DNA from: Pseudomonadota bacterium
GTDB taxonomy: Bacteria; Pseudomonadota; Gammaproteobacteria; Burkholderiales; Ga0077523
Direction of reading: 5' to 3'
NCBI GenBank assembly: GCA_963205165.1
Contig: CAUJJX010000085.1
Location: forward strand, 1 to 32,888
Length of the DNA: 32,888 nt
Below, one piece after another: positions 25,014-32,888 of this stretch. The position numbers and the translations under genes were made by a program. The notes beneath the pieces were generated by a model. It saw only the letters and a list, made by a program, of their open reading frames with translations. It was not told the origin of the DNA and ran no database searches. Positions within the stretch are counted from its first letter, which is position 1; each line of letters opens with the position of its first letter.

Positions 25014-25724
25014 CTACCCGGCGGATTTCCAGACGCAGGCCCCGCGCGACGCCTTGTGGAGATCATCGAGAACAGCCGCGTGGGCGGCGAGTTCGTCCGC
25101 GTCCGCCTGCACGACCAGGAGATCCAGGGTCGCCGGATCGATGCGCATCGCCTCGACAACGGCACCGGACTCTTCGCGTCCGAGGTCCATGACCAGACTG
25201 TCCTGGCCCCGCGTCATGGCGAGATAGACCTCGGCCAGCAGTCGGGCGTCGAGCAACGCGCCATGCAACGTTCGCGAGGAGTTGTCGACGCCGTAGCGCT
25301 CGCAGAGGGAATCGAGGTTGTTGCGCTTGCCCGGGTGGATGTCTTTCGCGAGACGCAGCGAATCGGTGACGCCGACCACGTGCGTCGCGAGCGGCGGCAG
25401 ATCGATCCGGGTCAGCTCGGCGTTCAGGAAGCCGATGTCGAAGGGTGCGTTGTGGATCACCAGCTCGCTGCCCGCGATGAACTCGAGGAACTCCCGCGCG
25501 ACCTCGCGGAATCGCGGCTTGTCCCGCAGGAACTCGGACGTCAGCCCGTGGACCTGCAACGCACCGGGATCGCTGTCACGGTCGGCGTTCAGGTACTGGT
25601 GATAGTTGCGATCGGTGACGCGGCGATTGACGACCTCGACGCACGCGATCTCGATCACGCGATGACCGAGCGAGGGCTCGAGGCCGGTCGTCTCGGTGTC
25701 GAGGACGATCTGCCGGAGGCTCAC
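25014..25724 (-). CDS. dnaQ: DNA polymerase III epsilon subunit (3'-5' exonuclease)
   Basis: DnaQ is the proofreading exonuclease of the replicative polymerase. The 236-residue protein has the DEDDh residues: Asp9 and Glu11 (VLDTETTG), Asp96 ([10 protein letters not shown]), His154 and Asp159 ([17 protein letters not shown]). The C-terminal tail would bind the alpha subunit. The start is GTG 25722-25724, overlapping the rnhA stop as GTGA, so it is translationally coupled to rnhA. The gene pair rnhA-dnaQ is common in proteobacteria. The gap to the convergent binding-protein gene (24890-25013) holds GC-rich partial repeats and a CGAACGTTCG palindrome but no clear gene. Confidence 0.96.
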   Translation of the reverse strand: MSLRQIVLDTETTGLEPSLGHRVIEIACVEVVNRRVTDRNYHQYLNADRDSDPGALQVHGLTSEFLRDKPRFREVAREFLEFIAGSELVIHNAPFDIGFLNAELTRIDLPPLATHVVGVTDSLRLAKDIHPGKRNNLDSLCERYGVDNSSRTLHGALLDARLLAEVYLAMTRGQDSLVMDLGREESGAVVEAMRIDPATLDLLVVQADADELAAHAAVLDDLHKASRGACVWKSAG

Positions 25725-26170
25725 GCGGACCTTCCGCTCGCGCTGGAGACCCCGCGGTTCGCGAGCTGGTCGGCGCGTTCGTTACCCGGATGTCCGTTGT
25801 GCCCCCGGACCCACATCCACTCGACCTTGTGGCGCGCCGCGAGCGCGTCGAGCTGCTGCCAGAGATCCTGGTTCTTCACCGGCTTGTTGTCGGCGGTCTT
25901 CCAGCCGCGCCGCTTCCACGACACGATCCACTCCGAGATGCCCTTCTGGACATACTGCGAGTCGGTGTGGACACGCACCGGGTCGGTTCCATCGAGTGCG
26001 CCGAGTGCCTCGATCACGGCACGCAGTTCCATCCGGTTGTTCGTGGTCAGTGGCTCCCCGCCGAACAGCTCGCGCTCCGTGCCGTCCACCGTCAGAAGTG
26101 CACCCCAGCCACCCGGGCCGGGATTCCCCTTGCAGGCACCATCCGTGTAAATGTCGATACGCACGCTCAA
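25721..26170 (-). CDS. rnhA: ribonuclease HI
   Basis: RNase HI cleaves the RNA strand of RNA-DNA hybrids (primers, R-loops). The 149-residue protein carries Asp10 ([14 protein letters not shown]), Glu48 (NNRMELRAV), Asp70 (HTDSQYV), His124 ([10 protein letters not shown]) and Asp134 (ERADQLA), with the same numbering as E. coli. I choose the TTG at 26168-26170, which overlaps the methyltransferase stop (TTGA) and has GAGG seven bases upstream; a GTG two codons later is the alternative. The stop overlaps the dnaQ start. Confidence 0.96.
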   Translation of the reverse strand: MSVRIDIYTDGACKGNPGPGGWGALLTVDGTERELFGGEPLTTNNRMELRAVIEALGALDGTDPVRVHTDSQYVQKGISEWIVSWKRRGWKTADNKPVKNQDLWQQLDALAARHKVEWMWVRGHNGHPGNERADQLANRGVSSASGRSA

Positions 26171-26940
26171 GAGGCGTCCTCCTCGCGGTTGCGGGACGGT
26201 TCGACCGCGTCCCGGAAATTCATGATCTTGTTGGGTACCGGCGCGAAGACCTTCCGGCGCGCGCCGGCCATGCGCCACTTCGGGGTGATGAGGCGTGCGC
26301 CATGCACGCGCTTCACGCCGTGCAGAAAATAGACGGCGCCGGCAAAGGGCCACCAGCGGTCGCCGGCCGGTTCCAGGAAGCGGAAGCGATGCAGCCATTG
26401 CTCGGCCCGGCAGGGTGGGGTGTAGATCGCCATCCGCCCCGACGAGAGTTCGAAGTTGAGCAGCGACAACCAGTCCTTGATGCGGGACAGCCCGATGAAC
26501 TGTCCACACCACGGAAAGTCGGCGCTGCGACCCGCGAACAGTCGCGCCGCTCCCCAGAGGCTCCAGGGATTGAAGCCCGAAATCACGATGTGGCCATCGG
26601 GCATCAGGACGCGCTGCACTTCGCGGAGCAACTGGTGCGGGTTGTGGCTGAACTCGAGCGTGTGTGGCAGCACGACGAGATCGACGCTCGCCGTCGCAAT
26701 GCCGAGTTCGCAGAAGTCGGTACGGACGCGCGTCGGCCCCGAGAGACCGATCGCAGCCCGATATGGCATGCGGTTGGTCTGGAGAAAGTCGTACTCCCCG
26801 AGACCGAACTGCAGCGCGTGATATCCGAACACGTCCGCGACCTCGGCATCGAAGAACGCGCGCTCCCTTTCCATCAGGTATCCACCCAGGGGAGTGGAGA
26901 ACCAGTCCGACAGGCCGGACGGGGGATTCGCGGTTGACAC
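26167..26940 (-). CDS. class I SAM-dependent methyltransferase-like protein
   Basis: This protein resembles the methyltransferase found between gloB and rnhA in many betaproteobacteria. The start [37 protein letters not shown], then [45 protein letters not shown], gives the methyltransferase-11 fold motifs II-IV. The glycine motif I normally seen as DxGxGxG is degenerate here ([10 protein letters not shown]). Substrate unknown. The start is uncertain: GTG 26938-26940 keeps the gene clear of gloB, GTG 26955 is possible, and ATG 27012 would run 41 bases into gloB. None has a Shine-Dalgarno. It is coupled to rnhA by overlap. Confidence 0.8.
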   Translation of the reverse strand: MSTANPPSGLSDWFSTPLGGYLMERERAFFDAEVADVFGYHALQFGLGEYDFLQTNRMPYRAAIGLSGPTRVRTDFCELGIATASVDLVVLPHTLEFSHNPHQLLREVQRVLMPDGHIVISGFNPWSLWGAARLFAGRSADFPWCGQFIGLSRIKDWLSLLNFELSSGRMAIYTPPCRAEQWLHRFRFLEPAGDRWWPFAGAVYFLHGVKRVHGARLITPKWRMAGARRKVFAPVPNKIMNFRDAVEPSRNREEDAS

Positions 26941-26963
26941 GGAGGGGTTCGGCACTCGACACT
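26934..26963 (+). promoter_or_regulatory. candidate gloB promoter
   Basis: A perfect TTGACA lies at 26934-26939. The best -10 at 18 bases is GACACT (26958-26963), which is poor. If used, the transcript would start within a few bases of the gloB ATG (26972). An extended TGCTATGTT at 26968-26976 overlaps the ATG and cannot serve gloB. Confidence 0.35.
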
Positions 26964-26971
26964 CGACTGCT

Positions 26972-27739
26972 ATGTTGATCGAAGTCACACCACTGCGGGC
27001 ATTCCGGGACAACTACATATGGTGTCTCGGACGTGGCGTACACGTGGCGGTGGTGGATCCGGGAGACGCGGCGCCGGTGAAGGAATTCCTCGGGCGGTCG
27101 GCAGCAACGTTGTCGGCAATCCTCGTGACACATCATCACGATGACCACACCGGCGGCGTCGAAGCACTGGCGGCCGAGTATAACGTACCGGTCTTCGGAC
27201 CCGCGCTCGAATCCATCCCGTCGCGCACGCATGCGCTTCGCGACGGTGATCACGTTGTCATCCCGGGGCTCGATGCCGCATTCGACATCCTCGATGTTCC
27301 GGGCCACACGGCCGGTCACATCGCCTACGTCGGAAACGGAATGCTGTTCTGTGGCGACACCCTGTTCTCGGCCGGATGCGGTCGCCTGTTCGAAGGCACA
27401 CCAGCGCAGATGCTGGAGTCGCTCGACAAGCTCGCGGCGCTGCCGCCCGAGACCCTCGTGTTCTGCACGCACGAATACACGGCATCGAACCTGCGTTTCG
27501 CTGAATCCGCCGACCCGGCGAACGACGCCGTCCGGCGACGCCGTGACGAGGCCGCCACCGCCGTGGCCGCCGGGGAACCTTCGCTTCCGTCGACGATCGG
27601 AGCGGAGCGCACCTTCAACCCGTTCCTGCGGGTCGATGATCCGCAGGTTGCGGAAGCTGCTTCACGCCATGCGGGCCATCACCTGACCGACCGGCTCGCG
27701 GTATTCACTGCACTGCGCACCTGGAAGAACGTGTTCTGA
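26972..27739 (+). CDS. gloB: hydroxyacylglutathione hydrolase (glyoxalase II)
   Basis: Glyoxalase II hydrolyses S-lactoylglutathione to lactate and glutathione, the second step of methylglyoxal removal. The 255-residue protein has the metal-binding motif THHHDDH (His54, His56, Asp58, His59), His112 (VPGHTAGH), Asp129 (FCGDTLF) and His167 (FCTHEYT), and ends in the family's C-terminal substrate-binding region (ERTFNPFLR). Start ATG 26972 matches the family start MxIxxxPxxxDNYIW; earlier in-frame codons add unrelated residues. No Shine-Dalgarno is evident. It is divergent from the methyltransferase gene. Confidence 0.96.
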   Translation: MLIEVTPLRAFRDNYIWCLGRGVHVAVVDPGDAAPVKEFLGRSAATLSAILVTHHHDDHTGGVEALAAEYNVPVFGPALESIPSRTHALRDGDHVVIPGLDAAFDILDVPGHTAGHIAYVGNGMLFCGDTLFSAGCGRLFEGTPAQMLESLDKLAALPPETLVFCTHEYTASNLRFAESADPANDAVRRRRDEAATAVAAGEPSLPSTIGAERTFNPFLRVDDPQVAEAASRHAGHHLTDRLAVFTALRTWKNVF

Positions 27740-27759
27740 CACGGCTTCAAGCGCCTGCT

Positions 27760-27789
27760 GGCCCGGCCCTCGCTGTAGGGACCCGGCCT
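27760..27789 (+). terminator. imperfect hairpin after gloB
   Basis: CCCT (27767-27770) and AGGG (27777-27780) pair around CGCTGT, extended outward by interrupted GC pairing between GGCCCGG and CCCGGCC. It starts about 20 bases after the gloB stop. No T-run. Confidence 0.35.
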
Positions 27790-27802
27790 GGAAAGTTCGA
27801 TC

Positions 27803-27874
27803 AGCCCTGCCGGCGACCCGCGGAACATGCTTCCACGAACGGTCCGCCCCTCGCGGAAGAGCCCGGCAGAGGCT
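27803..27874 (+). terminator. multibranched structure closing the gloB unit
   Basis: AGCC plus CTGCCGG (27803-27813) pairs with CCGGCAG (27863-27869), a bulged A, and GGCT (27871-27874). Small stems lie inside. It is followed by CTAATTTATT and ends nine bases before the mltD -35 box, so it may insulate the two genes. Confidence 0.4.
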
Positions 27875-27882
27875 CTAATTTA

Positions 27883-27911
27883 TTGACTGAATTCAATGAC
27901 CTCGATAGCAT
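27883..27911 (+). promoter_or_regulatory. mltD promoter
   Basis: TTGACT (27883-27888), a 17-base spacer and TAGCAT (27906-27911) form a good sigma-70-type promoter in an AT-rich patch that stands out from the GC-rich surroundings. The predicted start is about 20 bases before the ATG at 27940. Confidence 0.75.
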
Positions 27912-27939
27912 TATTGAGGTTTATCGGGAACATTCGCCG

Positions 27940-30069
27940 ATGCAACGAAATACTGTGCTTCACATCCTCGCAGTCGCCGCATTCGCGTTCGCGAACACGG
28001 CATCGGCGCTCGATGCCGGCGGCAAGGATGGCGCAGCGGCCGTGGTCATTCCTGCCGCGGCGGTCGCGGGTGTCGCCACCGCGGATGCCAGCACGGTGCC
28101 CCGTGCGCCGCGTGGTGACGGATCCCAGCCCGACCCTCTCCGCCGGATCGAGCCCCGGCAGACCTCGGCAGCCCAGACCCCGACCACTGCGCCGCGCCGT
28201 GCGCCGTCGACGACGGATACCGGCAATGAACTGTCGACCTTCCCGTCGTCGCATCCCTCCGGGCCCTCTCCCGTCCCGGGTCCGGTGTCCGTATCTCCGC
28301 TGCTCGATCCCGCCTCCCGGGACCTGACGCTCTCCAGGCCGCTGGATGCAACCGCGACCGGTCAACCGGCAACCGGTGCAGCCAGCGACAAGTCGTCGCA
28401 GACGCGACCGGCCGAGGTCGCAGGCACGCCTGCAAGCACCGCGCCGCTCCCCGGCCGGGTCAACGTGACGGTCGAGGCGCCTGCTCCGGCCGCGCCGTCG
28501 CCGGCCGTCGCGAGCGAACCTGTCGACCGCCGCATTGCACCTGCCGCAGCCCCGTTGACCGCCGCCGCGGATGCATCGGGTCCGGCCACCAAACCCGACG
28601 GCTCGTACAAGAATCTCTGGGACCGCATGCGCGCCGGGTTCACGATCCCGAACCTCGAGTCCCCGCTCGTCGACCGCCACACCGAGTGGTACGCGAGCCG
28701 CCCCGACTACATGCGCCGCGTCGTGGAACGTGGCCGCCGCTACCTGCACTTCGTCGTCGAGGAAGTCGAAAAGCGCGGCATGCCCCTCGAGATCGCGCTT
28801 CTGCCGATGATCGAGAGCGCGTACAACCCGACTGCCTATTCGAAGTCGCACGCGTCCGGCATCTGGCAGTTCATTCCAGGCACTGGTCGTGACTTCGGCC
28901 TGAAGCAGAACTGGTGGTACGACGGCCGTCGCGACGTCACCGCGGCAACGCGTGCGGCGCTCGACTACCTCGAGAAGCTGCACGGCATGTTCGGTGACTG
29001 GCGCCTCGCGCTCGCCGCGTACAACTGGGGCGAAGGCGCCGTGACCCGCGCGATCCAGCGCAACGAACGGCAAGGCCTGCCCACCGACTACGAAAGCCTC
29101 CGCATGCCGGAGGAGACGCGCAACTACATTCCGAAGCTGCAGGCCGTGAAGAACCTCGTGGTCGAACCCGAGCGCTACGGCATGGCACTCGACGAAGTGC
29201 CGAACGAGCCGTACTTCATCCAGGTCGCCGCCCCCGGACAGATCGATTTCAAGCGCGCCGCGCAGCTCGCGAACGTACCTCTCGAGGAATTCCGTTCGCT
29301 CAACCCGGCCTACAACCGCCCCGTCATCACACCCGCGGGCAACGGCAGTCTGCTGATCCCCGCGGACAAGGCCGAGATCTTCAGCGCCAACCTCACGAAG
29401 GCGCTCGACGGTTCACTCGTGAGCTGGCAGACCTACCGTCTGACGAAGCACGAACGCCTCGACGTGGTCGCCGCACGCTTCGGCACCACGGCGGCCCAGC
29501 TCCAGCAGGTCAACGGGATCAAGCATCACGGACGGCTGCGTGCCGGGTCCACGCTGCTCGTGCCGTCCGGTTTCGGCGCGTCCGACCAGATCATCGAGAC
29601 CGCCGCGATCGAACCCGCCAGCTTCGCACTGCCCGAACCCGACGCCCGGCCCCAGAGCTACCGCGTGCGTCCCGGCGACACGCTGCGCGGAATCGCCGAG
29701 CGTCATCACGTCACGGTGCGCCAGCTCATGGACTGGAACCATCTGCGCATCGCCCGCGTGAAGGCCGGACAGCGTGTGACCGTGGCGGCCGCCGCGCGTG
29801 CTGCGCCCTCCGAACGTATCGCAGCGACGCGTTCCGAAAAGGCCCACAGCAAGGTTGCACGCGCGTCCGACCGCAAGAAGGCTCGTCACACCCTGGTCGC
29901 CGAAAGCGGGGGCAAGCAAGGCGTCGCCGATGTCCGCGGCAGGAAGGGGCAGCACAAGCAGCAGGTCGCCGCGAAGGGCTCAAAGAAGCACAAGGTGGTT
30001 GCCGAGAAGCCCGCACGCGGCAAACAGCGCGTGGCGACTTCGGGGCGTCAGCACATCGCGCGACGCTGA
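27940..30069 (+). CDS. mltD: membrane-bound lytic murein transglycosylase D-like, two LysM domains
   Basis: MltD-type enzymes cleave the glycan strands of peptidoglycan in the periplasm. The 709-residue protein starts with a signal peptide (MQRNTVLHILAVAAFAFANTASA) that lacks a lipobox. A Pro/Ala/Thr-rich linker of about 190 residues follows. The SLT domain (about 245-375) has catalytic Glu292 (LLPMIESAYNPTAYSKSHASGIWQF) and ALAAYNWGEGAV. LysM domains lie at about 495-545 and 573-618. A Lys/Arg-rich tail of about 90 residues closes the protein. The ATG at 27940 has GGGAA nine bases upstream; an upstream in-frame TTG is the promoter -35 box itself and is not a start. The gene has its own promoter and terminator. 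Confidence 0.94.
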   Translation: MQRNTVLHILAVAAFAFANTASALDAGGKDGAAAVVIPAAAVAGVATADASTVPRAPRGDGSQPDPLRRIEPRQTSAAQTPTTAPRRAPSTTDTGNELSTFPSSHPSGPSPVPGPVSVSPLLDPASRDLTLSRPLDATATGQPATGAASDKSSQTRPAEVAGTPASTAPLPGRVNVTVEAPAPAAPSPAVASEPVDRRIAPAAAPLTAAADASGPATKPDGSYKNLWDRMRAGFTIPNLESPLVDRHTEWYASRPDYMRRVVERGRRYLHFVVEEVEKRGMPLEIALLPMIESAYNPTAYSKSHASGIWQFIPGTGRDFGLKQNWWYDGRRDVTAATRAALDYLEKLHGMFGDWRLALAAYNWGEGAVTRAIQRNERQGLPTDYESLRMPEETRNYIPKLQAVKNLVVEPERYGMALDEVPNEPYFIQVAAPGQIDFKRAAQLANVPLEEFRSLNPAYNRPVITPAGNGSLLIPADKAEIFSANLTKALDGSLVSWQTYRLTKHERLDVVAARFGTTAAQLQQVNGIKHHGRLRAGSTLLVPSGFGASDQIIETAAIEPASFALPEPDARPQSYRVRPGDTLRGIAERHHVTVRQLMDWNHLRIARVKAGQRVTVAAAARAAPSERIAATRSEKAHSKVARASDRKKARHTLVAESGGKQGVADVRGRKGQHKQQVAAKGSKKHKVVAEKPARGKQRVATSGRQHIARR

Positions 30070-30089
30070 CGCAGCGCGCGTATCGACCC

Positions 30090-30106
30090 GGGCGCCTCGA
30101 GCGCCC
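30090..30106 (+). terminator. short hairpin after mltD
   Basis: GGGCGC (30090-30095) pairs with GCGCCC (30101-30106) around CTCGA. It starts 20 bases after the mltD stop and precedes the stronger terminator at 30124. Confidence 0.4.
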
Positions 30107-30123
30107 GCTTCACCGGATCACCA

Positions 30124-30153
30124 CGACGGCGCGAAGAGCGCCGTCGGCGTTTT
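30124..30153 (+). terminator. intrinsic terminator of mltD
   Basis: CGACGGCGC (30124-30132) and GCGCCGTCG (30138-30146) form a perfect 9-bp stem with loop GAAGA, followed by GCGTTTT. It ends mltD transcription before the convergent ABC gene. On the minus strand no T-run follows. Confidence 0.75.
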
Positions 30154-30246
30154 CGGCGATCGCACCCGGGACGCTCCCGGCCTGCCCGCCGCAGGACTCA
30201 CCGATGGTCGCGACGACAGAGCCGCCGTGCTCCCGTCGGACCGCGG

Positions 30247-32259
30247 TCAACCCGGGAAGAAGCAGCGTACCCGTTGTCCTCGACCGACGACGACCTCGTC
30301 CGGATAGCGCTCGGCGCATTCCGGACGCGCTTTCGGACAACGCGGATGGAAGTGGCAACCTGATGGCGGCGCAGCCGGTGACGGCATATCGCCCGCGAGG
30401 CGGATCACCGGCCTGCCGTTGTCGCCATGCACGGTCGGCACGGCCGACAGCAGTGCCTCGGTGTACGGATGGCTCGGATGCCTCAGCACGGCGTCGACGG
30501 GGCCCTGCTCGACGATGCGGCCGAGATACATCACGGCGACCTCGTGCGCGAGGTGGTCCACCACCGCGATGTTGTGCGTGATGAAGAGGTAGGCGATCCC
30601 GAGGCGCGTCTGGAGGTCCTGCAGGAGGTTGAGGATCTGCGCCTGCACCGACACGTCGAGCGCCGACGTCGGCTCGTCGCAGACCAGCAGGCGCGGCTCG
30701 ACGGCCAGGGCACGGGCGATCGCGATACGCTGCCGCTGACCGCCGGAGAACTCGTGCGGATACCGGTCGCGCGAATCGACAGGCAGTCCGACGGCCTCGA
30801 GGAGTTCCGTCGCGCAATCGCCGCGGCGCTGCGCCGACCATTCCGGACGCAGCGACACCATGCCTTCCTCCAGGATCTCGCCGACGCGCATCCGCGGGTC
30901 GAGCGACGCGAACGGATCCTGGAAGACGATCTGGAACGCCTGCCGCCGCGCGCGAAGCGCAGAAGCATCGAGTCGCGCGAGATCGGTGCCGTCGAAGACG
31001 ATCCGCCCGGCGGCCGTCGGCAGCAACTGCAGGATGCCCTTCCCCACCGTCGTCTTGCCGCAACCGGACTCGCCGACGAGCGCGAGCGTGCGCCCCGCCG
31101 CGATCGAGAGCGTGACGCCGTCGACGGCGCGCACCTGGCCGATGGTCCGGCGAAGAAGTCCGCCGCGGATCGGAAAATGGATGCGGAGATCCTCGATGGA
31201 AAGCAGCGCCGCGTCGCCGTCTGTGTGCACTTCGGTGGCGCACGATGCCTGCTCGGCCACCACTCGCGCGGCACGCGCCCCCCGGATCGCATCGACGACC
31301 TCGGGAACACATCGCACCTCGTGGTCCGGCTCGACGGCGTACAGCGCAGGCTCCGCCCGTTCGCACGTCGGACGGACGTGATCGCAGCGCGCGGCGAATC
31401 GACAACCGGTCCAGACGTGACCAAGCGGCGGCACGGTGCCACGCATCACCGCGAGCGGACCGCGTCGACCGCCTTCCGTCGGAAGCGAGTCGAACAGCTT
31501 GCGCGAGTAGGGGTGCGCCGGTGCGTCGAAGAAACGCGCCGCGGGCGCCGTCTCGACGATGCGCCCTGCGTACATCACGCCGACGCTGTGCGCCATGCGC
31601 GCGACGATCCCGAGATCGTGCGTGATGAGCAGCATCGCCATGCCGAGACGCGCCTGGAGATCCCTCAGGAGGTCGAGCACCTGCGCCTGGATCGTCACGT
31701 CGAGTGCCGTCGTCGGTTCGTCGGCGATGAGCAGCGACGGCTCTCCGGCCAGCGCGGCCGCGATCATCACGCGCTGCTTCATACCGCCGGACAACTGGAA
31801 CGGAAACTCGTCGATGCGTCGTCCGGGATCCGGAATGCCGACGGCGTCGAGCAGTTCGAGGATCCGGCGTCGGGCCGTTGCGCCACGCATGTCGAAGTGG
31901 CGTTCGAGCACCTCGCCGATCTGGTCGCCGATCGTCATCACCGGATCGAGGCTCGTGCCGGGCTCCTGGAAGATCATCGCGACGCGGTGTCCGCGGACGT
32001 CGCGCATGCGGCGCTCCGGCAACGCAGCGAGATCGTCGCCGTCGAGACGCACGCGTCCGCCGACGATCGCGGCAGCATCAGGCAGCAATCGCATGATCGA
32101 CAGCGCCGTGAACGATTTCCCGCAACCCGATTCGCCGAGCAACGCGAAGGTCTCGCCGCGCGCGATCCGGAACGACACGCCATCGACGGGATGCAGCGGC
32201 CCGTCGGGGCCGGGAACCGCCGTGCGGAGATTTTCGACCTCGAGCACCGGGACGCTCAT
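30247..32259 (-). CDS. fused double ATP-binding protein of a peptide/nickel-type ABC importer
   Basis: This 670-residue protein joins two ATPases of the DppD and DppF kinds in one chain, as in YejF. The first half has Walker A GESGCGKS, signature LSGGMKQR and Walker B LLIADEPTTALD. The second has GESGCGKTT, FSGGQRQR and LLVCDEPTSALD. Each half ends in the oligopeptide C-terminal motif, with four cysteines (GCRFAARCDHVRPTC.. and GCHFHPRCPKARPEC..). Start ATG 32257-32259 overlaps the permease stop (ATGA), so the two are coupled. Earlier in-frame codons lie within the permease gene. The substrate could be peptides, opines or metals. Confidence 0.94.
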   Translation of the reverse strand: MSVPVLEVENLRTAVPGPDGPLHPVDGVSFRIARGETFALLGESGCGKSFTALSIMRLLPDAAAIVGGRVRLDGDDLAALPERRMRDVRGHRVAMIFQEPGTSLDPVMTIGDQIGEVLERHFDMRGATARRRILELLDAVGIPDPGRRIDEFPFQLSGGMKQRVMIAAALAGEPSLLIADEPTTALDVTIQAQVLDLLRDLQARLGMAMLLITHDLGIVARMAHSVGVMYAGRIVETAPAARFFDAPAHPYSRKLFDSLPTEGGRRGPLAVMRGTVPPLGHVWTGCRFAARCDHVRPTCERAEPALYAVEPDHEVRCVPEVVDAIRGARAARVVAEQASCATEVHTDGDAALLSIEDLRIHFPIRGGLLRRTIGQVRAVDGVTLSIAAGRTLALVGESGCGKTTVGKGILQLLPTAAGRIVFDGTDLARLDASALRARRQAFQIVFQDPFASLDPRMRVGEILEEGMVSLRPEWSAQRRGDCATELLEAVGLPVDSRDRYPHEFSGGQRQRIAIARALAVEPRLLVCDEPTSALDVSVQAQILNLLQDLQTRLGIAYLFITHNIAVVDHLAHEVAVMYLGRIVEQGPVDAVLRHPSHPYTEALLSAVPTVHGDNGRPVIRLAGDMPSPAAPPSGCHFHPRCPKARPECAERYPDEVVVGRGQRVRCFFPG

Positions 32260-32888
32260 CGCGCGCCATCCTTCGCGACGGCCACCGGCCGCGCGAGCAT
32301 GCGACGCAGCGGTCGACCGAGCTGTCGCTGCAATCGCGGATCGAGTGCGTCGCGCACGGCGTCGGCAAAGAGGTTCGCCGCGAGCACGAGCAGCAGCATC
32401 GCGACGAACGCCGCGGCGAGTGACCACCACACGACGGGCTCGCGCGCCATTTCGAGCCGCGCGCCGTTGATCATCGTGCCGAAGCTGTTCATCGCGGGGT
32501 CGACACCGACACCGACGTACGACAGCACGGCCTCCGCGAGGACCAGTCCGCTGAACCCGAGCACCGTGCTGATGATCACGAGGTGAAACACGTTCGGCAG
32601 GATGTGGCGCGCGAGGATGCGCCAGTGGCTCACGCCGAGCGCCTGCGCGGCCTGCACGAACTCGAGCTCGCGCAGCTTGAGCGTCTCGGCGCGGAGCAGG
32701 CGGCACAGGCCCGTCCAGCTCGTGACACCGAGGATCACGCACAGGAACAGCAGACGGAAGTCGGCGCGGCGCGTGACGGAGTCGAAGATCTCGGGATGCG
32801 TGTCCATGTAGACCTGCATCATCAGCACCGCAGCGGCGATCAGCAGCACGCCGGGGATCGAGCTGAGCGTCGTGTAGAGGTACTGGAT
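32256..32888 (-). CDS. ABC transporter permease (DppC/OppC type), 5' truncated by window
   Basis: The frame is open to the right edge, so the N-terminal part is missing. The visible 210 residues show several membrane segments and the coupling loop ELEFVQAAQALGVSHWRILARHILPN, followed by LAEAVLSYVGVGVDPAMNSFGTMINGAR, typical of the C-type permease of peptide/nickel importers. ATG 32849 is internal: upstream in-frame residues (YLYTTLSSIPGVLLIAAAVL) continue a membrane segment. The stop overlaps the ATPase start. The partner permease and binding protein should lie beyond the window. Confidence 0.93.
   Translation of the reverse strand: MQYLYTTLSSIPGVLLIAAAVLMMQVYMDTHPEIFDSVTRRADFRLLFLCVILGVTSWTGLCRLLRAETLKLRELEFVQAAQALGVSHWRILARHILPNVFHLVIISTVLGFSGLVLAEAVLSYVGVGVDPAMNSFGTMINGARLEMAREPVVWWSLAAAFVAMLLLVLAANLFADAVRDALDPRLQRQLGRPLRRMLARPVAVAKDGAR

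Noticed and set aside
26968-26976. Extended -10 (TGCTATGTT) as gloB promoter
   Set aside because: It overlaps the gloB ATG, so transcripts from it would lack the start codon.
27883-27939. Upstream TTG start for mltD
   Set aside because: The TTG is part of the -35 box of a good promoter, and the signal peptide begins at the ATG 27940.
30427-32586. 719-codon open frame on the plus strand opposite the ABC ATPase
   Set aside because: Antisense shadow; the minus-strand frame has all ABC motifs.
1-32888. CRISPR array, insertion sequence, phage or toxin-antitoxin genes
   Set aside because: No spaced direct repeats, transposase motifs, terminal inverted repeats or small paired toxin genes were found. 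Composition is even across the window.

Overview
The window is about 32.9 kb of dense, high-GC chromosomal DNA. The gene content points to a free-living betaproteobacterium (Burkholderiales-like; inferred from gene order and protein style, not from any search). Pointers are the rimP-nusA-infB-rbfA-truB-rpsO-pnp block, a methyltransferase-rnhA-dnaQ string divergent from gloB and followed by mltD, a tctBA pair, and sigma-70-like -10 boxes of the TAGAATCCGG kind. Most of the sequence is coding. No gap between genes exceeds 300 bases. I see no tRNA, rRNA, CRISPR array, insertion sequence or phage gene.

Layout. 1-1370 (+): the 3' part of a DUF4124-like exported protein, then a small secreted or anchored hypothetical protein. 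1481-3379 (-): a yciO-like gene followed by trpS; this TrpRS carries a Cys motif resembling the [4Fe-4S] motif of Thermotoga TrpRS. 3589-7144 (+): a tight tctB-tctA-ggt operon. 7302-8987 (-): an acetolactate-synthase-like ThDP enzyme, divergent from an L-lactate permease (9203-10966, +). 11252-19957 (-): the translation/RNA-metabolism cluster rimP, nusA, infB, rbfA, truB, rpsO, pnp. It is preceded by an intrinsic-terminator hairpin in the rimP leader and closed by a two-way terminator shared with lldP. 20211-24889: an NMT1/THI5-type ABC importer (ATPase, permease, binding protein, all +) with a dCache chemoreceptor inserted on the opposite strand. 25014-26940 (-): methyltransferase, rnhA and dnaQ with overlapping stop/start codons. 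26972-30069 (+): gloB and mltD. 30247-32888 (-): a double-ATPase peptide-type ABC protein and the 3' part of its permease; the operon continues beyond the window.

How the parts work together. The rimP-pnp block couples transcription elongation (NusA), ribosome maturation (RimP, RbfA), initiation (IF2), tRNA modification (TruB), a ribosomal protein (S15) and RNA decay (PNPase). The rest is largely uptake and first-step metabolism of small organic molecules: a tricarboxylate-type carrier with a gamma-glutamyltransferase-like hydrolase, a lactate permease beside a ThDP carboligase/decarboxylase, an NMT1-type importer beside a chemoreceptor, and a peptide-type importer. No obviously new multi-gene system is present. 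The items most worth a second look are the Cys-motif TrpRS, the rimP attenuator that displaces the start codon, the receptor-importer cluster, the tctBA-ggt operon and the recurrent long nested hairpins between genes.
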